From assembly GCA_944325035.1 (NCBI GenBank), contig CALUYM010000003.1:62001-126000 (forward strand): a DNA stretch of 64,000 bases. Reading direction: 5' to 3'. A program made the translations under genes and the position numbers. Source of the stretch: an uncultured Anaeroplasmataceae bacterium (GTDB lineage Bacteria; Bacillota_I; Bacilli_A; Acholeplasmatales; Anaeroplasmataceae). Shown here in pieces: positions 19,333-30,186 of this stretch (position 1 is the stretch's first letter; every line of letters starts with the position of its first letter). Under the pieces are notes generated by a model, which did not search any database, was not told the DNA's origin, and saw nothing but the letters and a program-made list of their open reading frames with translations.

Positions 19333-20004
19333 ATGTTTAAGATTTTAGTTGTCGAAGATGATAAGGAACTTAATCGAACTGTTTGTTCTTTTTTAAATAA
19401 TAGTGGTTATGAAACAAAGGGTTGCTTAAGTGTTACTGAGGCATATGATACTTTTTATGAAAATGTATTTGATTTAATTATTTCAGATATTATGATGCCA
19501 GATATTGATGGGTATGAGTTTGCTAAAAATATTCGAGAGTTAAATAAGGATGTACCTATTATATTTATGACTGCCCGTGATGATATAGCATCTAAACAAA
19601 GAGGATTTAGAATTGGAATTGATGATTATATGGTAAAACCCATTGATCTTGATGAATTATTTTTACGAGTTGGTGCATTACTTCGACGCGCAAAAATTGC
19701 GCAAAGTAAAAAGATTGAAATCGGTAATTTTGTGATGGATGCGGATGAACACACCGCTTATTTAGCAGATGAAGAAATTCCAATGACAAATAGAGAATTT
19801 AGTATTTTATATAAGTTATTATCTTACCCTAAAAAGACTTTTACTCGTTCTCAATTGATGGCAGAGTTTTGGGATGCAGATACGGAAACAGCGCCAAGAG
19901 CTGTTGATGTCTACATGACAAAGCTTCGTGGAAAACTATCTAAATGTGATAGTTTTGAAATCATAACCGTTCACGGTCTTGGGTATAAGGCGGTGATTAA
20001 GTAA
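19333..20004 (+). CDS. OmpR/PhoB-family response regulator
   Basis: A 223-residue two-domain regulator. The receiver has the acidic pair E8-D9-D10, phospho-acceptor D52 (I-S-D-I-M-M-P), T-A-R near residue 80 and K-P near 102. The C-terminal winged helix (about 130-220) has the usual R-A-V-D-V-Y-M-T-K-L-R and G-Y-K-A. ATG 19333 is chosen for its GGGGAGG site; an earlier TTG is unlikely. Its stop and the kinase start share one base. It probably controls its own operon and the one at 17856. Confidence 0.93.
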   Translation: MFKILVVEDDKELNRTVCSFLNNSGYETKGCLSVTEAYDTFYENVFDLIISDIMMPDIDGYEFAKNIRELNKDVPIIFMTARDDIASKQRGFRIGIDDYMVKPIDLDELFLRVGALLRRAKIAQSKKIEIGNFVMDADEHTAYLADEEIPMTNREFSILYKLLSYPKKTFTRSQLMAEFWDADTETAPRAVDVYMTKLRGKLSKCDSFEIITVHGLGYKAVIK

Positions 20005-21074
20005 TGAGTGAAATGTATATAAAAAAGTTTTTAAAATTGTTGAGCAAATTTTTAGTTTTCTTTTCATTAGTAGCTTTTGTAATTACATGTTCTACCTTGC
20101 TATTTGTCTCTTCATTATCTAAGTCTATGAATCTGACGCTCACAGAAAATGAGTTAGAAGTTGCAGCTAAGCTTACATTTGGTAATGTCGTAGTTTTAAG
20201 TATTATTTTTTGTATCATTGATACTGTTCGTAGAAAACTTACAGTTGATCGTAGCGTAAAGAATATTACAAATGCATCGAAAAAAATTATGGAAGGTAAT
20301 TTTAACGTTAGGATTAAACCTCAAACTAAATTGTTAACGAGTGATAATTTTAATAGTATAATTGATTGTTTTAATAAAATGGCAGAAGAACTTGGAAGTG
20401 TAGAAACACTGCGAACAGACTTTATTGCCAATGTATCTCATGAAATGAAAACTCCACTTTCAATCATGCAAAATTATGGTACTTTACTTCAAACTCCTAA
20501 TTTAAGTGAAGAAAAGCGTATTGAATATGCTAAAGGAGTAGTTGAAGGATCACGTCGTATGGCAGATATGATGACTAATATATTAAAATTAAATCGTCTT
20601 GAAAACCAGCAAATTTATCCTAATTTACTTGAATTTGATCTTGGAGAACAAATTTGTGAGTGTTTATTGCACTTTGAAAATGTATGGGAAAATAATAATA
20701 TTAAAATTATTACTGAAATTGAAAATGATGTTATAGTTAAAGCGGATTTTGAGCTACTTAGTCTTGTTTGGAATAACCTATTTTCTAATGCATTTAAATT
20801 TACAGAATCAGGTGGCGAAGTAATAATTACACTTACTGCAAATGAATCATATGCTTATGTAAAAGTTAAAGATACTGGTTGTGGAATGACCCCCGAAGTT
20901 GGTGCACATATTTTTGAAAAGTTTTATCAAGGAGATACATCGCATTCAGTTCAAGGTAATGGCCTAGGATTAGCACTTGTTAAAAGGATTATTGATATCA
21001 TGCAAGGTGAAATTTCAGTAGAAAGTTCTGTTGGCAAGGGTAGTACATTTACAGTAAAAATACGGAGAATGTAG
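20004..21074 (+). CDS. Sensor histidine kinase
   Basis: A 356-residue membrane kinase. Two membrane helices (about 13-35 and 54-72) enclose only a short outer loop, so the signal is probably sensed within or near the membrane. A HAMP-like linker is followed by the H-box N-V-S-H-E-M-K-T-P-L, N-box N-N-L-F-S-N-A, G1 D-T-G-C-G-M and G2 G-N-G-L-G-L-A. It overlaps the regulator gene by one base and is its cognate partner. The signal is unknown. Confidence 0.92.
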   Translation: MSEMYIKKFLKLLSKFLVFFSLVAFVITCSTLLFVSSLSKSMNLTLTENELEVAAKLTFGNVVVLSIIFCIIDTVRRKLTVDRSVKNITNASKKIMEGNFNVRIKPQTKLLTSDNFNSIIDCFNKMAEELGSVETLRTDFIANVSHEMKTPLSIMQNYGTLLQTPNLSEEKRIEYAKGVVEGSRRMADMMTNILKLNRLENQQIYPNLLEFDLGEQICECLLHFENVWENNNIKIITEIENDVIVKADFELLSLVWNNLFSNAFKFTESGGEVIITLTANESYAYVKVKDTGCGMTPEVGAHIFEKFYQGDTSHSVQGNGLGLALVKRIIDIMQGEISVESSVGKGSTFTVKIRRM

Positions 21075-21075
21075 T

Positions 21076-21972
21076 ATGAATTGGAAAAAATTTGGAAAAA
21101 AATTTTTGTTTCCAACTATTTGGATAATAATTATTCTAACTATAGTTAGTGCTTTATCACTTATATTTTTATTTATTAACAATCTATCTAAAAAACCGAT
21201 TGCATACCCTATTTACATAGTATCCTTTTATACCTTGATTATATTGTGTGCCTTTTTCATAGTTATTTTTCCCAAGCAATATACTAATATTAGACAAAAA
21301 ATATATAAAACATCACTTGGAAAACGATATATGACAGATGTAGAATTTAAAAACCATATATCATTATATTTTTCGCTTAGCATTAGCTTATTTTATGCAG
21401 GATTAAATTTAGTACTTGCATTATTAAATCATTCGACATGGTTTGTGACACTTGGAGGATATTACATAATTTTAGCTATTATGAGATTTTTATTAGTTAG
21501 CTATATTCATAAGAATAAACTTGGAACTAAGCGACTTATGGAATTAAAGTGTGCACGTATATGTTCAGTTATTTTAATTACTATAAATATTTTTTTATCA
21601 GGAACTGTGGTAATGATAATCCATCATCAAAGAGGTTTTAATTTTCGTGGAATACTAATTTATATTATGGCAATGTATACTTTTTATATGACAATAAGTG
21701 CAATAGTGGATTTAATTAAATATAGGAAATATAGAAATCCGATACTTTCTACTTCCAAAGTTATTAAGCTAGCAGCAGCATTGGTTTCAATGTTAACACT
21801 AGAAACAGCAATGTTTTCTCAATTTGGAAAAGAAATATCAGAAAAAAATCAACGACTTATGATTTCCTTGACGGGAGTAGGAGTTAGTATAATAGTTATT
21901 AGTATGGCTATGTATATGATAGTATGCACGACAAAAGCAATTAACCAAATAAGGAGATATGAGATAAAATGA
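21076..21972 (+). CDS. Eight-helix membrane protein of the two-component operon
   Basis: A 298-residue protein with about eight hydrophobic helices, short loops and no recognisable motif. It follows the kinase with one base between and overlaps the next gene (ATGA), so it is part of the operon. It may be an accessory sensor or a target of the system; its family is not recognised. Confidence 0.7.
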   Translation: MNWKKFGKKFLFPTIWIIIILTIVSALSLIFLFINNLSKKPIAYPIYIVSFYTLIILCAFFIVIFPKQYTNIRQKIYKTSLGKRYMTDVEFKNHISLYFSLSISLFYAGLNLVLALLNHSTWFVTLGGYYIILAIMRFLLVSYIHKNKLGTKRLMELKCARICSVILITINIFLSGTVVMIIHHQRGFNFRGILIYIMAMYTFYMTISAIVDLIKYRKYRNPILSTSKVIKLAAALVSMLTLETAMFSQFGKEISEKNQRLMISLTGVGVSIIVISMAMYMIVCTTKAINQIRRYEIK

Positions 21973-22370
21973 ATAATCAAGATAAAAAAACTTTTAGTTA
22001 CAAGTATTCTTTCAAGGAACAAGAGGAAATAAATCAAATTAGAAAAAAATATGAACATCAAGAAGAAGATAAAATGGAACAGCTTCGTAAACTTGATCAA
22101 TGTGTCATCAAAAAAGCTGGAAGAGTAGCTCTCATTGTTGGTATTTTAGGCACATTATTATTGGGATTTGGAATGAGTCTTTGTATGACAGATCTCAATC
22201 AAATCTTCGGAGTATATAAAAATATTGGTTTTGTAGTTGGAATTATACTTGGAACTATGGGGATTATTATTTTAAGTTGCGCTTATTCGATTTATAATTA
22301 TACTTTACGAAAAGAACGAGACAAAATCGCTTCAGAAATTATTCGACTTACAGATGAACTTTTAAAATAA
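21969..22370 (+). CDS. Two-helix small membrane protein, paralogue of 17856-18221
   Basis: A 133-residue protein with the same plan as the product of 17856: charged N-terminal helix, L-R-K-L-D before helix 1, the loop G-F-G-M-S-L-C-M-T-D, helix 2 and a basic C-terminal helix. It overlaps the preceding gene by four bases, and a terminator follows. The paired copies at the edges of this locus suggest that both belong to one regulon. Confidence 0.75.
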   Translation: MNNQDKKTFSYKYSFKEQEEINQIRKKYEHQEEDKMEQLRKLDQCVIKKAGRVALIVGILGTLLLGFGMSLCMTDLNQIFGVYKNIGFVVGIILGTMGIIILSCAYSIYNYTLRKERDKIASEIIRLTDELLK

Positions 22371-22377
22371 ATTTTCT

Positions 22378-22411
22378 AAAAGTGTATTGAATTAATTCTG
22401 TACACTTTTTT
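22378..22411 (+). terminator. Terminator of the two-component operon
   Basis: Nine-base stem AAAAGTGTA (22378-22386) with TACACTTTT (22401-22409), then further T. Confidence 0.8.
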
Positions 22412-22468
22412 AATTGATTAATATAGAAAATAAGGTACAATTAAATTAAAGTTATTAAAGGAGTATCT

Positions 22469-22483
22469 ATGATAATTAGATAG
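22469..22483 (+). other. Possible four-codon leader ORF
   Basis: ATG with three more codons and TAG, directly preceded by a strong AAAGGAG site, ending 10 bases before the lipoprotein ATG, whose own ribosome site is poor. This may allow coupled translation, but so short an ORF can be chance. Confidence 0.3.
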
Positions 22484-22493
22484 AGTTAAGAAT

Positions 22494-23444
22494 ATGAAAA
22501 AATTAGTTAAATTTATTATTATAATTTTAATGCTTAATATAATTGTTGCATGTAATTATACAAAGAAATCATCAAATTCATCGAATGTTAAAGTTCCGGA
22601 TTCATTGATTGAGAAAATTAATAGTGATCCATATCAAAATGTCTCTTCAGATTCTTTTTATTCTACATATCAAGAATCAATCAATTATTATGATGCGATG
22701 TACCGTACAGAACATGGTTTTATATCAGGTTCGATTGAAGATGAAGATAGATATTATTTACCACAAGAGTATAATTTAAAAACTAAATATAAAGTTACAA
22801 ACACTAATTATTTTTATTTAGATGATGGCACACTAGCTGGTTACGTTATTAACTATGTAGATGGAAAAGTTGATTACATTTTTTATGGAGCTGCGTATGT
22901 TAGTTTAAATGAAGTTTGTGCATATATATATGCTTTTGGAGAAGTTCCACCTAATAGTAATTATGATAAATATACTAGTGGTAAGAATGCTTCTGTTAAA
23001 GAGTGGGGGAAATATGGGCGTGTTAATATAGGTTATTACAGTAATGATGTGAATAAATATAAATATCAACCACAATTACCTACAACTAGCAGTAAAACAG
23101 GATTAGTATATAAATACACTGAAACCGATTTTGGATCAACAGGAGGCTTTTCAGTGGGAGATGGATATACCTCAGAATATAATAATGGTTATAACATTAG
23201 TCGTGGTACTTGTCGAATTGTATTTACTAATAATGCTAAAACTGCAAAAGATAGACTAGTTTTTTATACATATAATCATTATAATGATTTCCAAGAGTAT
23301 TTAAATTATGGTAATGGTTTTGGTGAAAGATTTGGAAACGAAAGTAATGGTGGAATATATAATCAAGGTAATAATCCATCTAGCTATGTTTCCACTAAAA
23401 ATATTACATTTGAAGAATTGAGAAAAATGTTAGGTTATGTATAA
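22494..23444 (+). CDS. Lipoprotein of unknown function
   Basis: A 316-residue exported protein. The N-terminus is a lipoprotein signal: basic M-K-K, a hydrophobic stretch and lipobox I-V-A-C, with Cys20 as the lipidation site. The mature part is rich in Tyr, Asn, Ser and Gly, and I recognise no domain. The start is the only in-frame Met before the signal. It overlaps the next gene by eight bases, so the two are co-transcribed, though a functional link is not obvious. Confidence 0.75.
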   Translation: MKKLVKFIIIILMLNIIVACNYTKKSSNSSNVKVPDSLIEKINSDPYQNVSSDSFYSTYQESINYYDAMYRTEHGFISGSIEDEDRYYLPQEYNLKTKYKVTNTNYFYLDDGTLAGYVINYVDGKVDYIFYGAAYVSLNEVCAYIYAFGEVPPNSNYDKYTSGKNASVKEWGKYGRVNIGYYSNDVNKYKYQPQLPTTSSKTGLVYKYTETDFGSTGGFSVGDGYTSEYNNGYNISRGTCRIVFTNNAKTAKDRLVFYTYNHYNDFQEYLNYGNGFGERFGNESNGGIYNQGNNPSSYVSTKNITFEELRKMLGYV

Positions 23445-24108
23445 AATATTATTAGTAGACATCGATAATACATTATTAGATTTTAATAAAGCGGAAAAGA
23501 TGGCTTTAATTCCAGTGTTAAAAAAATATAATCTATGCAGCGAAGAAAATATTAAATTATACAGTGAAATTAATTTAGCTTACTGGAAAATGCTTGAAAG
23601 AAAAGAAATTACTAAAGCTGAAGTTATAACATTAAGATGGAAAGAGTTTTTTAATCATTTTAATATTGAAGTTAATCCAGATATAATTAATGAAAATTAT
23701 TTTAATGATTTAGCTGAAGGTGCTTATTTTTTATCTGGAGCACTTGAATTTTTAAAAGAAGCTAAAAAACATTTTAAAATTTATGCAGTTACGAATGGAA
23801 GAACAAATGTTCAAAGAAGACGTCTTCAAAAAAGTGGATTAGATAAGATTTTGGATGGTGTTTATATTTCAGATGAGATTGGATATCATAAACCAGATAA
23901 AAAATTCTTCGAATATGTTTTAAATGATTTAAAAATTAAAAATAAGGAAGAAGTGATTGTCTTAGGTGATAGTTTAACATCTGATATTCAAGGAGCTATT
24001 AATTCAGGATTAGATTATGTTTGGTTTGATTTAAATAATACTAATCCGTCATTTAACAATCGAATAACTAAATTAAATGATTTTTTTAAAATAATAAATT
24101 TTGAATAA
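23437..24108 (+). CDS. HAD-family 5'-nucleotidase, YjjG type
   Basis: A 223-residue HAD hydrolase. Motif I is D-I-D-N-T-L-L-D-F with the nucleophile and acid Asp, motif II is V-T-N-G-R-T, motif III is the Lys in H-K-P-D, and motif IV is G-D-S-L-T-S-D. D-x-D-N-T-L followed by D-F is typical of the YjjG/YfnB group, which dephosphorylates pyrimidine nucleotides, including non-canonical ones. The alpha-helical cap lies between motifs I and II. pyrG follows, but on its own promoter. Confidence 0.82.
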   Translation: MYKILLVDIDNTLLDFNKAEKMALIPVLKKYNLCSEENIKLYSEINLAYWKMLERKEITKAEVITLRWKEFFNHFNIEVNPDIINENYFNDLAEGAYFLSGALEFLKEAKKHFKIYAVTNGRTNVQRRRLQKSGLDKILDGVYISDEIGYHKPDKKFFEYVLNDLKIKNKEEVIVLGDSLTSDIQGAINSGLDYVWFDLNNTNPSFNNRITKLNDFFKIINFE

Positions 24109-25914
<1,806 letters not shown>

Positions 25915-26067
25915 TTTAAGAATTATTTTTTTACTAAATATATTCATATTAAAGGATTAGTAGCTGTAATTTATTTTAACATTAATATAATATATAACAG
26001 GACCTTATTACTAAATAGGAAAGATTCTAGCTATAATCATTAAAAATAGCAGAGTAATTTAAATAAA

Positions 26068-26107
26068 AAACCCAGTTAAAAACTAGATATAGTCTTAACT
26101 GGGTTTT
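26068..26107. terminator. Bidirectional terminator between pyrG and the Lrp gene
   Basis: A strong stem, AAACCCAGTTAA with TTAACTGGGTTT, A-rich on one side and T-rich on the other, so it can end both convergent transcripts. The stretch 25915-26067 shows nothing else. Confidence 0.8.
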
Positions 26108-26146
26108 CATATTATTCGGAATAAAATATCGAATAAATTAATTATT

Positions 26147-26587
26147 TTAATTTTCATCGATAACAACATTTCGTGATTCAACTGATGTTGAGAATACAAT
26201 TTGTGTAGATGTAGCACCAAATTGTTGTAGTTGGCCAATAAAAGTATCTAAATCAATAGTATTTTTAAATGCTACTTTAATTAGCATAGAATATTGTCCA
26301 GTCACACAATCACATTCTAGTACATTTGGACAAGCTTGAATAAAAGGATAAAACTTAGGTTTTAATTTGGGATCCATTTCTAAATTAATATATGCTTTAG
26401 TTGCATAATTAAGTTTTAGAGAATTGATTTTAGCACTATATCCCAATATAATCCCGCTTTCTTCTAACTTTTCGATTCTAGTTTTGACAGCTGGTGCAGA
26501 CAAGTAAACCATTTCTGCTAAGTCTTTAACAGAAATACGAGCATTCTTGCACAATTCATTTAAAATTTTTTTATCGATTTCATCCAT
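26147..26587 (-). CDS. Lrp/AsnC-family transcription regulator
   Basis: A 146-residue regulator. The N-terminal helix-turn-helix is recognisable: M-D-E-I-D-K-K-I-L, A-R-I-S-V-K-D-L-A, then S-A-P-A-V-K-T-R-I-E-K-L-E-E-S-G-I-I. The C-terminal RAM domain, which binds amino acids and forms oligomers, follows. ATG 26587 is chosen because AGAGGTG lies eight bases upstream. It is divergent from the isomerase gene at 26755, so it may control it. Effector unknown. Confidence 0.88.
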   Translation of the reverse strand: MDEIDKKILNELCKNARISVKDLAEMVYLSAPAVKTRIEKLEESGIILGYSAKINSLKLNYATKAYINLEMDPKLKPKFYPFIQACPNVLECDCVTGQYSMLIKVAFKNTIDLDTFIGQLQQFGATSTQIVFSTSVESRNVVIDEN

Positions 26588-26701
26588 AATTAACACCTCT
26601 TAATTTATTAAATAAATTTTTACCTTTAAGCATTTATATTATATCACAAAATAACTTTATTTTTAAAAGTAAACGATTTCAAAAATATAAAACAACATAA
26701 C

Positions 26702-26730
26702 TTGCTTTAAATAGTTAATTAGGGTATAAT
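26702..26730 (+). promoter_or_regulatory. Promoter of the RpiB-like gene
   Basis: TTGCTT (26702-26707) and TATAAT (26725-26730), 17-base spacer, ahead of the GGAGG site and ATG 26755. Confidence 0.7.
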
Positions 26731-26754
26731 TAATAGTAATGGAGGAATTTGAAA

Positions 26755-27390
26755 ATGAAAATTGCATTAATTAATGAAAATAGCCAAGCTGCTAAAAATG
26801 AACTAATTTATAACACATTAAAAGGTGTTGTTGAACCATTAGGACATGAAGTAATCAACATCGGTATGTTTGGAGCTGATGATCAAGCATTAACATATGT
26901 ACAAAACGGTATTCTAGCTGGTATTTTACTAGGAGAAGAAGTTGTTGATTTCGTAGTTACTGGTTGTGGTACTGGTGCAGGTGCAATGTTAGCATGTAAC
27001 TCATTCCCAAAAGTTCTTTGTGGTTTAGTTGTTGATCCATCAGATGCTTATATGTTTGGACAAATTAATGATGGTAACTGTGTTGCTATGCCATTTGCTA
27101 AAGGTTTTGGTTGGGGAGCTGAACTTAACTTAAGTTACTGTTTCAAAAATTTATTTACAGGTGAAAGAGGTATGGGATACCCAGCTGATAGAAGAGAACC
27201 TGAACAAAGAAACAAGAAGATTTTAGATAAGGTTAAAGAAGTTACTTATCGTCCTTTAGTTGATATTCTAAAAGAAATTGACCGCGAATTATTATTAGGC
27301 GCAGTTAATCGTAAGTCTTTTAAAGATTTCTACTTTGCTAATGCAAAAGATTCAGAAGTTAAGGAATTCTTAAAATCAATTTTAGACTAG
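26755..27390 (+). CDS. RpiB/LacA/LacB-family sugar-phosphate isomerase
   Basis: A 211-residue protein with the RpiB fold: start K-I-A-L-I-N-E-N, and the active-site segment V-V-T-G-C-G-T-G-A-G with the catalytic Cys. It is longer than classical RpiB (about 150 residues), with an extra C-terminal part of about 60 residues. It probably interconverts aldose and ketose phosphates; the actual sugar is not clear. Well-adapted codon use suggests strong expression. A terminator follows. Confidence 0.8.
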   Translation: MKIALINENSQAAKNELIYNTLKGVVEPLGHEVINIGMFGADDQALTYVQNGILAGILLGEEVVDFVVTGCGTGAGAMLACNSFPKVLCGLVVDPSDAYMFGQINDGNCVAMPFAKGFGWGAELNLSYCFKNLFTGERGMGYPADRREPEQRNKKILDKVKEVTYRPLVDILKEIDRELLLGAVNRKSFKDFYFANAKDSEVKEFLKSILD

Positions 27391-27398
27391 TAAAAAAA

Positions 27399-27428
27399 AA
27401 ATCTATCGATAACAAGATAGATTTTTTT
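27399..27428 (+). terminator. Terminator after the RpiB-like gene
   Basis: Stem AAATCTATC (27399-27407) with GATAGATTT (27416-27424), then T run. Confidence 0.88.
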
Positions 27429-27560
27429 AATAAATTTAAAATACATAATATAAGTCAAAATAACCATCACACACATTTTAATACTCACAATTATTGGCAA
27501 CATATGTTTTTTATCTATTGTATACTAGAAAGAAAATACATCAGTTAAAAAGAGAAAATC

Positions 27561-27589
27561 TTGACAGTAATAATAGTGTATGTTATATT
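27561..27589 (+). promoter_or_regulatory. Promoter of the first c-di-GMP riboswitch operon
   Basis: TTGACA (27561-27566) and TATATT (27584-27589), 17-base spacer and TGn before the -10. Strong sigma-A type. Confidence 0.85.
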
Positions 27590-27599
27590 AAAATTGTAT

Positions 27600-27666
27600 T
27601 AGGCAAAACTAGAGTAATCTAGCGACGCAAAGCTATAGGGTCTTATATTAAGATAGCCAGTTGCAC
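27600..27666 (+). promoter_or_regulatory. c-di-GMP-I (GEMM) riboswitch, copy 1
   Basis: The conserved parts of the GEMM-I aptamer are present in order: GGCAAAAC (P1 and start of P2), a short P2 hairpin, GACGCAAAGCTA (with the GNRA receptor part) and AGGGTC, then a P3 hairpin and AGCCAGTTGC closing P1. GCAA (27603-27606) pairs with TTGC (27661-27664) to close P1. The same TTGC is the left arm of the terminator that follows, so bound c-di-GMP should permit transcription. Confidence 0.93.
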
Positions 27667-27687
27667 TTTTTTAGTGCAACTTTTATT
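27660..27687 (+). terminator. Riboswitch-controlled terminator, copy 1
   Basis: GTTGCAC (27660-27666) pairs with GTGCAAC (27674-27680), then TTTTATT. The left arm overlaps helix P1 of the aptamer, so the two structures exclude each other. Confidence 0.9.
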
Positions 27688-27707
27688 CTATTCGGAGGTG
27701 GTGCCAA

Positions 27708-28466
27708 ATGAAGAGGAAACTAACATCGATGTTATTTACTATTTGTTTGACATCTATATTATTAGCTTGCTCATTATATGCATGGTTTGTAATGAATACA
27801 ACTGTTAGGACTGGAATTATTGAGGGAAATGTTTCGAATCCCAATGTTTCTAGCATCGATATTAAATATTATTATTTAAATACTTTAGATCCAATTGATT
27901 CAACATCTAATTTTAATCGATATGAAATTGATGTAACAAGAGGAGAAAATGGATTAATGCCAGAAGGAGAAATGATGTCACAATTCAATAATCCTCAGAC
28001 AGATAATAAAACATCCCTTTTGATGTGTATTAGTTATAGAGTCAGTGTAAGTGGAAATTATAGTTTAGAGCTTTTGGCAGATGGAATTTATTACCGTGAT
28101 TTAGAAGAACCAGATAAGTCTATGGTTCAAAGTTATACAAACAATTATCTTTCTAATTCCTTAGCTTTTTATCTAAATCCGGTTTTAGTTAGTTCAGATT
28201 CTAAAGATTATTATCAAGTATCTACGAAAACTAATTTTGTCAATTTAGAAACGAGAACGAAAACGAATAAGTTAATTTTAGACACAGGATATAAGGAGGC
28301 TAATGATAACACTAATCAAGAAACGTATGTTTATTATGCAATAATTGATTATGATGTTGAATTGGTAAACGATTTATATACGGTTATGCTACAAAATTGT
28401 GCTGGAGAAACCGATTTATCAACTATCGTATTATTTAAGTCTGATTTGACGTTAGAAGTTATTTAA
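27708..28466 (+). CDS. Exported protein with SipW-type signal, riboswitch operon 1
   Basis: A 252-residue protein. The N-terminus is basic (M-K-R-K), hydrophobic, and ends in L-Y-A-W-F, the hallmark of signals cut by the SipW-type peptidase (TasA/camelysin class). The following N-T-T-V-R-T-G-I-I-E-G-N-V matches the same place in the proteins at 61778 and 62685. The rest looks like a beta-rich extracellular domain without cysteines. TCGGAGGTGG precedes ATG 27708. Its expression should need c-di-GMP. Role as a surface fibre or matrix protein is inferred. Confidence 0.8.
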   Translation: MKRKLTSMLFTICLTSILLACSLYAWFVMNTTVRTGIIEGNVSNPNVSSIDIKYYYLNTLDPIDSTSNFNRYEIDVTRGENGLMPEGEMMSQFNNPQTDNKTSLLMCISYRVSVSGNYSLELLADGIYYRDLEEPDKSMVQSYTNNYLSNSLAFYLNPVLVSSDSKDYYQVSTKTNFVNLETRTKTNKLILDTGYKEANDNTNQETYVYYAIIDYDVELVNDLYTVMLQNCAGETDLSTIVLFKSDLTLEVI

Positions 28467-28484
28467 AAAGCGAGGTGACAGTTG

Positions 28485-30182
28485 ATGAAGACAAAATTAA
28501 TAATAATTATAAATTTAATAATTATTTCAATATCTTTAGTCGTATCAACTGCTACAGTTTATGCTTGGTTTTCAAGTCCTGAAAGAGATGTTGATGTAGA
28601 TGGTTCAGCAGTTGGTGGATTTTTTGCAGGCGGAGATGGAAGTAAAAGTAGTCCGTATCTAATAAACGAACCACGACATGTCTATAATTTGGCGTGGCTT
28701 CAATACTATGGTAATTTTGATAGTGGTGTTTTCTATTTTAGATTGAATAGTGATATAGATATGGAAGGAATGGCGATTCCACCAATTGGTACATCAGAGC
28801 ATCCTTTTAAAGGTGTTTTAACCGGTTCTAAAACAGATAACGATTATTATAAAATAGCTAATGTTGTTACAACTACTAATGAAAGAGAATTATATATGTA
28901 TGATTCAACATTAGATTATTCAAGTTTACAAACTACTAATGTTGGATTTTTTGGAGAAACAGCAACTGGTTCTAAAGTTACCGATTTATACTTGATTAAT
29001 CCAATTGTTAAGGTTGGATATGCATCAACAAGTGATTCAGTTAATAATTACGTTGGTATTATTGCCGGTAAAGCTGACGGAACATTTGCTCAAGTTTATG
29101 TGGCTAATTCCTCGCTATATGGTAATTTATATTATAGAAGTATGTACAATCTATTTGGTTATAGTTCTAATTTAAGTGTTGGTGAGGGAATTCCGTCACA
29201 AAATAACTTGTTAGATACAACATTTGACGCAACAAAGTTAATTCAAGTTAATGGAGTTCAAGGTGATGCTTCTTTGGTAACGAATGCTAGTTTCAACGAA
29301 GTTTATCAAAATGAATTTGATTTAGAAAAAAATTTGCCATATAATCCAAATGTTTTTGATATATCTGGTGAATTTAAACTTAGAAAAATGACATCAAGTT
29401 ATGGATATGATAAGTCGCAAGGTATATTGTATGAAGAGTCATGGTTTAATTCAGCAGATGAAGATGGAAATGGAATCCGTGATGAATACGAAGCATACTT
29501 AGAAGATCCCAATAAAAATTCGACAACTTATAGTGGTAAATCAGTTAAATATAATGTACCTGCTGATGCTGATAATGTATATGGTGGAATTCAATTTCAA
29601 AATGAACAACAGATGAAAGGTCGATATTTATCGGTTAAAACAACAGGGAAAGGAAAAATATTTTTAGTTGGTTCTGGTAATGCTCCAAGTAAAATGATGA
29701 ATTTATATAAAAAAGTAAATGAGACTTGGACATTAGTAGATACAATTACATTCTCAGCTGTTGAAAAGCAAATTTCATGTGTAGGTATTGAAGTTGAAGA
29801 TGCGGCTGAATATCGATTAACAGCTGCTGAAAGTAATACTTATGTTTTCTATCTTCGTTTTATTATTAGTTCTAATTATGGTTCGGATTCATCTGAAATT
29901 GATGGTATCATCAATTGTGATTATACTTATATAATAGATTCAATATATGCAAACGATAATATGGAAAATTATGTATATGGTGGGGTTGTAATTGAGATTG
30001 AGTTCAGTAACAATACCGATCTCATTACGGTAGATAGAACTTCTAGCTCGAATTATTTAATTTCTATCACATCAAAATCACCTTTAACCATATATAATTC
30101 ATCACGTCATACGATAGATTATAATTATAATGGAATAAACGGATCATCGAATTCTTCAAAAATTCCACTAGTACCGTCCTGA
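28485..30182 (+). CDS. Large exported protein with SipW-type signal and GLUG-like domain
   Basis: A 565-residue protein. The signal region ends T-V-Y-A-W-F-S-S-P. Residues about 45-160 resemble the start of GLUG-type beta-helix domains: G-D-G-S-K-S-S-P-Y-L-I-N, then L-A-W-L-Q-Y-Y-G and F-R-L-N-S-D-I-D-M, I-P-P-I-G-T, H-P-F-K-G-V-L-T-G. Such domains occur in adhesins and surface proteins. The C-terminal half is beta-rich and unrecognised. No LPxTG anchor. ATG 28485 has GAGGTG seven bases upstream; a TTG lies just before it. Second and last gene of riboswitch operon 1. Confidence 0.78.
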   Translation: MKTKLIIIINLIIISISLVVSTATVYAWFSSPERDVDVDGSAVGGFFAGGDGSKSSPYLINEPRHVYNLAWLQYYGNFDSGVFYFRLNSDIDMEGMAIPPIGTSEHPFKGVLTGSKTDNDYYKIANVVTTTNERELYMYDSTLDYSSLQTTNVGFFGETATGSKVTDLYLINPIVKVGYASTSDSVNNYVGIIAGKADGTFAQVYVANSSLYGNLYYRSMYNLFGYSSNLSVGEGIPSQNNLLDTTFDATKLIQVNGVQGDASLVTNASFNEVYQNEFDLEKNLPYNPNVFDISGEFKLRKMTSSYGYDKSQGILYEESWFNSADEDGNGIRDEYEAYLEDPNKNSTTYSGKSVKYNVPADADNVYGGIQFQNEQQMKGRYLSVKTTGKGKIFLVGSGNAPSKMMNLYKKVNETWTLVDTITFSAVEKQISCVGIEVEDAAEYRLTAAESNTYVFYLRFIISSNYGSDSSEIDGIINCDYTYIIDSIYANDNMENYVYGGVVIEIEFSNNTDLITVDRTSSSNYLISITSKSPLTIYNSSRHTIDYNYNGINGSSNSSKIPLVPS

Positions 30183-30186
30183 TATT

